Shown piece by piece: positions 6,152 through 7,860 of a stretch of 7,860 nucleotides of DNA (position 1 is its first letter; each line of letters opens with the position of its first letter). The notes below the pieces were generated by a model. The model made no database searches. It saw nothing but the letters and a program-made list of their open reading frames with translations, and was not told the DNA's origin. The stretch comes from Nitrosomonas eutropha (GTDB lineage Bacteria > Pseudomonadota > Gammaproteobacteria > Burkholderiales > Nitrosomonadaceae): contig JACTML010000044.1 in NCBI GenBank assembly GCA_014584635.1, positions 1-7,860 of the forward strand. Direction: 5' to 3'. Both the position numbers and the translations under genes were made by a program.

Positions 6152-7327
6152 GTGACATTACCTTTACCGGATATTTCCGAACAAAAATACAGCGATACCT
6201 TAACAGCGATACTTCGTGATCGTATCCTTCATGCCGATGGCTGGATTTCATTCACTGATTACATGGAGATTGTTTTATATACCCCTGAAATTGGCTACTA
6301 CAGCGGTGGAGCAGCAAAATTTGGTGCAGCAGGAGATTTTGTCACAGCGCCCGAAATATCGCCTTTATTCGGCCAGGTACTGGCGCGCCAGGTTGCATCA
6401 GTGCTGCAATCAATGCACCATGGCTCAATTCTGGAATTCGGGGCCGGTTCAGGAAAGCTAGCGGTAGAACTCCTGCTCACGCTGGAAGCATTGGGAGCAT
6501 TGCCGGAATACTACAACATCCTTGATCTCAGCGCAGATTTACAACAGCGGCAACGCACACTCGTTGAGCAGAAAATCCCGCATCTGGCAGCGCGAATCAA
6601 ATGGCTGTCCACGCTGCCTGAACAATTCAATGGGCTGATACTCGCCAATGAGGTTCTCGATGCCATGCCTGTTCATCTGGTCGTCTGGCAGAATGATCAT
6701 ATAGCAGAACGAGGGCTCGCCTGGAAAAATCACAAATTGATATGGCAGGATAAACCGCTTACAGAAGGAGCACTGTTCGATGTTGCCCGACTTCTCCCCC
6801 CTTCTGATCCATCTTCCTGCCCTCATCCCTATATCAGCGAAATCAGCCTGGCCAATCGGCATTTCATCCGCTCACTGGCAGCACTGCTCCAGCAAGGCGT
6901 TATTTTGCTGATAGATTACGGATTCGGCCAGAATGAGTACTATCATCCACAGCGCCAGCAGGGAACGCTCATGTGTCATTACCGCCATCACGCTCACGAT
7001 GATCCGTTCTTTCTGCCCGGACTACAGGATATTACCAGTCATGTTGATTTCAGCGCGATTGCTCAAACAGCACTGGATTCTGGGTTACAACTGGCAGGCT
7101 ATACGACACAGGCACATTTTCTGATTAATTGCGGCATTACTGATTTGCTGGCACGTATACCGGCAGATCAGCCAAAAGATTACCTGCCACTGGTCAGCCA
7201 GGTACAGCAGCTGATCAATCCTGCCGAAATGGGAGAGCTGTTCAAGGTAATGGCGCTCAGCAAAAACATCAATAGCGATAGAGCTGCTTATGGCTTTATG
7301 CGAGGAGATCTGCGGCGCTTACTTTGA
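6152..7327 (+). CDS. MidA/NDUFAF7-family SAM-dependent methyltransferase (DUF185, COG1565)
   Basis: The 391-residue protein belongs to the family of mitochondrial NDUFAF7, an arginine methyltransferase acting on a core subunit during complex I assembly. Bacterial members probably modify the NuoCD/NuoD counterpart, but their targets are mostly untested. Visible segments in order are ISFTDYMEIVLYTPEIGYY (32-50), FVTAPEISPLFG (63-74), the SAM-binding glycine loop LEFGAGSGKLA (94-104) and LANEVLDAMPVHLV (164-177). LLIDYGFG (252-259), GTLMCHYRHHAHDDPF (271-286), DITSHVDF (293-300) and GELFKVMALSK (361-371) follow. All expected motifs are present and the length is usual. The GTG start gives the family-like N-terminus, but no Shine-Dalgarno precedes it; an AT palindrome lies there instead. 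It is divergent from the pteridine reductase gene, an association I recall from other betaproteobacteria, and convergent with the phosphorylase gene (20-base gap). Confidence 0.93.
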   Translation: MTLPLPDISEQKYSDTLTAILRDRILHADGWISFTDYMEIVLYTPEIGYYSGGAAKFGAAGDFVTAPEISPLFGQVLARQVASVLQSMHHGSILEFGAGSGKLAVELLLTLEALGALPEYYNILDLSADLQQRQRTLVEQKIPHLAARIKWLSTLPEQFNGLILANEVLDAMPVHLVVWQNDHIAERGLAWKNHKLIWQDKPLTEGALFDVARLLPPSDPSSCPHPYISEISLANRHFIRSLAALLQQGVILLIDYGFGQNEYYHPQRQQGTLMCHYRHHAHDDPFFLPGLQDITSHVDFSAIAQTALDSGLQLAGYTTQAHFLINCGITDLLARIPADQPKDYLPLVSQVQQLINPAEMGELFKVMALSKNINSDRAAYGFMRGDLRRLL

Positions 7328-7347
7328 TCACTTAAGCACTTCCAAGT

Positions 7348-7860
7348 CTACTGGCTCAGTTCACGTTGAGCCGATTGCGCTACCTGCTTCAAGGTTTTGC
7401 AAGCAGCTCGCATACCGGGTGCAAGATGCAGCAACTCACTCAGGCTGACTGAATGCTTCAGCAATAAAGTCAGCAAAGAAACTGGTTTGACGCGGCCATC
7501 CGGCTGTAACGCAGTCATCAGCGCGGCTGGCGGAGAAAGGTGCAGTGGATCTGAAATAGCGCGCATCGCTAAAAACGGTATCCCTTTCTCCGCCGCAACC
7601 GCAGCAATAGCGCCACTTTCCATATCAACAGCACATCCACCACTTTGTGATGCCAGCGCACGCTTGTCTACTTCCGTGCTCAATACTGTTGTACTGGTTA
7701 CCAGTGGATCGTGAACAACATTGATATGCTTGGGTAAATTATGCTGAATGCGTATACGCCATTCGCTATCTGTTGAATAACTTTTAGCCGCCAACAATAC
7801 CCGTTCCGGCAAAACCAGATCGCCTGACTGCAAACTGCCATTCAACGCACCAGCGACACC
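7348..7860 (-). CDS. hpnG: Nucleoside phosphorylase, HpnG-like (hopanoid-associated); N-terminus beyond the right edge
   Basis: The last 170 residues of a PNP/UDP-phosphorylase-fold protein are present, and the frame stays open to the right edge (GVAGALNGSL precedes the first TTG at 7845, so that TTG is internal). Visible features are GVAGAL and GDLVLPERV (partial residues 1-6, 13-21). DPLVTSTTVLST (51-62) follows, then the substrate-binding VDMESGAIAAVAAEKGIPF (78-96) and the segment MRAISD (99-104) with the catalytic aspartate. The C-terminal PPAALMTALQPDGRVKP is like that of hopanoid-associated phosphorylases. HpnG removes adenine from adenosylhopane on the way to extended hopanoids, which fits a genome with an isoprenoid operon nearby. 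A 5'-methylthioadenosine/S-adenosylhomocysteine nucleosidase or other purine phosphorylase is the main alternative, and no other hpn gene is visible here. The gene is convergent with the methyltransferase gene. Confidence 0.7.
   Translation of the reverse strand, partial: GVAGALNGSLQSGDLVLPERVLLAAKSYSTDSEWRIRIQHNLPKHINVVHDPLVTSTTVLSTEVDKRALASQSGGCAVDMESGAIAAVAAEKGIPFLAMRAISDPLHLSPPAALMTALQPDGRVKPVSLLTLLLKHSVSLSELLHLAPGMRAACKTLKQVAQSAQRELSQ
7353..7372. other. Hairpin at the convergent gene ends
   Basis: GGCTCA (7353-7358) and TGAGCC (7367-7372) form a perfect 6-bp stem with an 8-base loop, shortened to six by a G-T pair. It lies in the last codons of the phosphorylase gene and 26 bases past the methyltransferase stop. 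No T-run follows on either strand, so if it acts on RNA ends it would be as a stabilising or Rho-assisted hairpin. Confidence 0.4.

Noticed and set aside
7397..7714. Plus-strand 105-codon frame opposite the phosphorylase
   Set aside because: It is a shadow of the conserved nucleoside phosphorylase motifs on the minus strand.

Overview
This window looks like ordinary chromosomal DNA of a Gram-negative proteobacterium. A betaproteobacterium of the Nitrosomonas type is the best guess. That rests on the order xseB-ispA-dxs-folE2, a PTR1-type pteridine reductase next to a MidA-family methyltransferase, a hopanoid-type nucleoside phosphorylase, and moderate GC. The genus is inferred from gene content and was not tested by a search.

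Layout. Bases 1-187 hold an unrecognised short reading frame open to the left edge. A tRNA-Asn(GTT) gene lies on the minus strand (225-300) with a good sigma70-type promoter upstream of it. On the plus strand follow xseB (exonuclease VII small subunit), ispA (farnesyl diphosphate synthase, overlapping xseB by 14 bases) and dxs (DXP synthase). Next come folE2 (GTP cyclohydrolase IB), with a probable terminator after it, and a four-helix membrane protein of the UPF0114/YqhA family. A pteridine reductase of the FolM/PTR1 type lies on the minus strand, divergent from a MidA/NDUFAF7-family methyltransferase on the plus strand. The window ends inside a minus-strand nucleoside phosphorylase resembling HpnG, which runs off the right edge.

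How the genes fit together. Dxs makes the first committed metabolite of the MEP isoprenoid pathway, and IspA condenses the resulting C5 units to C15 farnesyl diphosphate. Farnesyl diphosphate feeds squalene, hopanoids, quinones and, after further elongation, undecaprenyl lipids. The phosphorylase at the right edge probably acts late in hopanoid side-chain synthesis. FolE2 opens folate/pterin synthesis from GTP, and the FolM-like enzyme reduces dihydropterins or dihydrofolate. MidA relatives help assemble respiratory complex I.

No mobile element, CRISPR array, phage gene, defence system or riboswitch was seen. I found no convincing new system. The findings are modest: several start-site decisions, small palindromes in intergenic DNA, a candidate DHFR-bypass pair, and a conserved membrane protein of unknown function.
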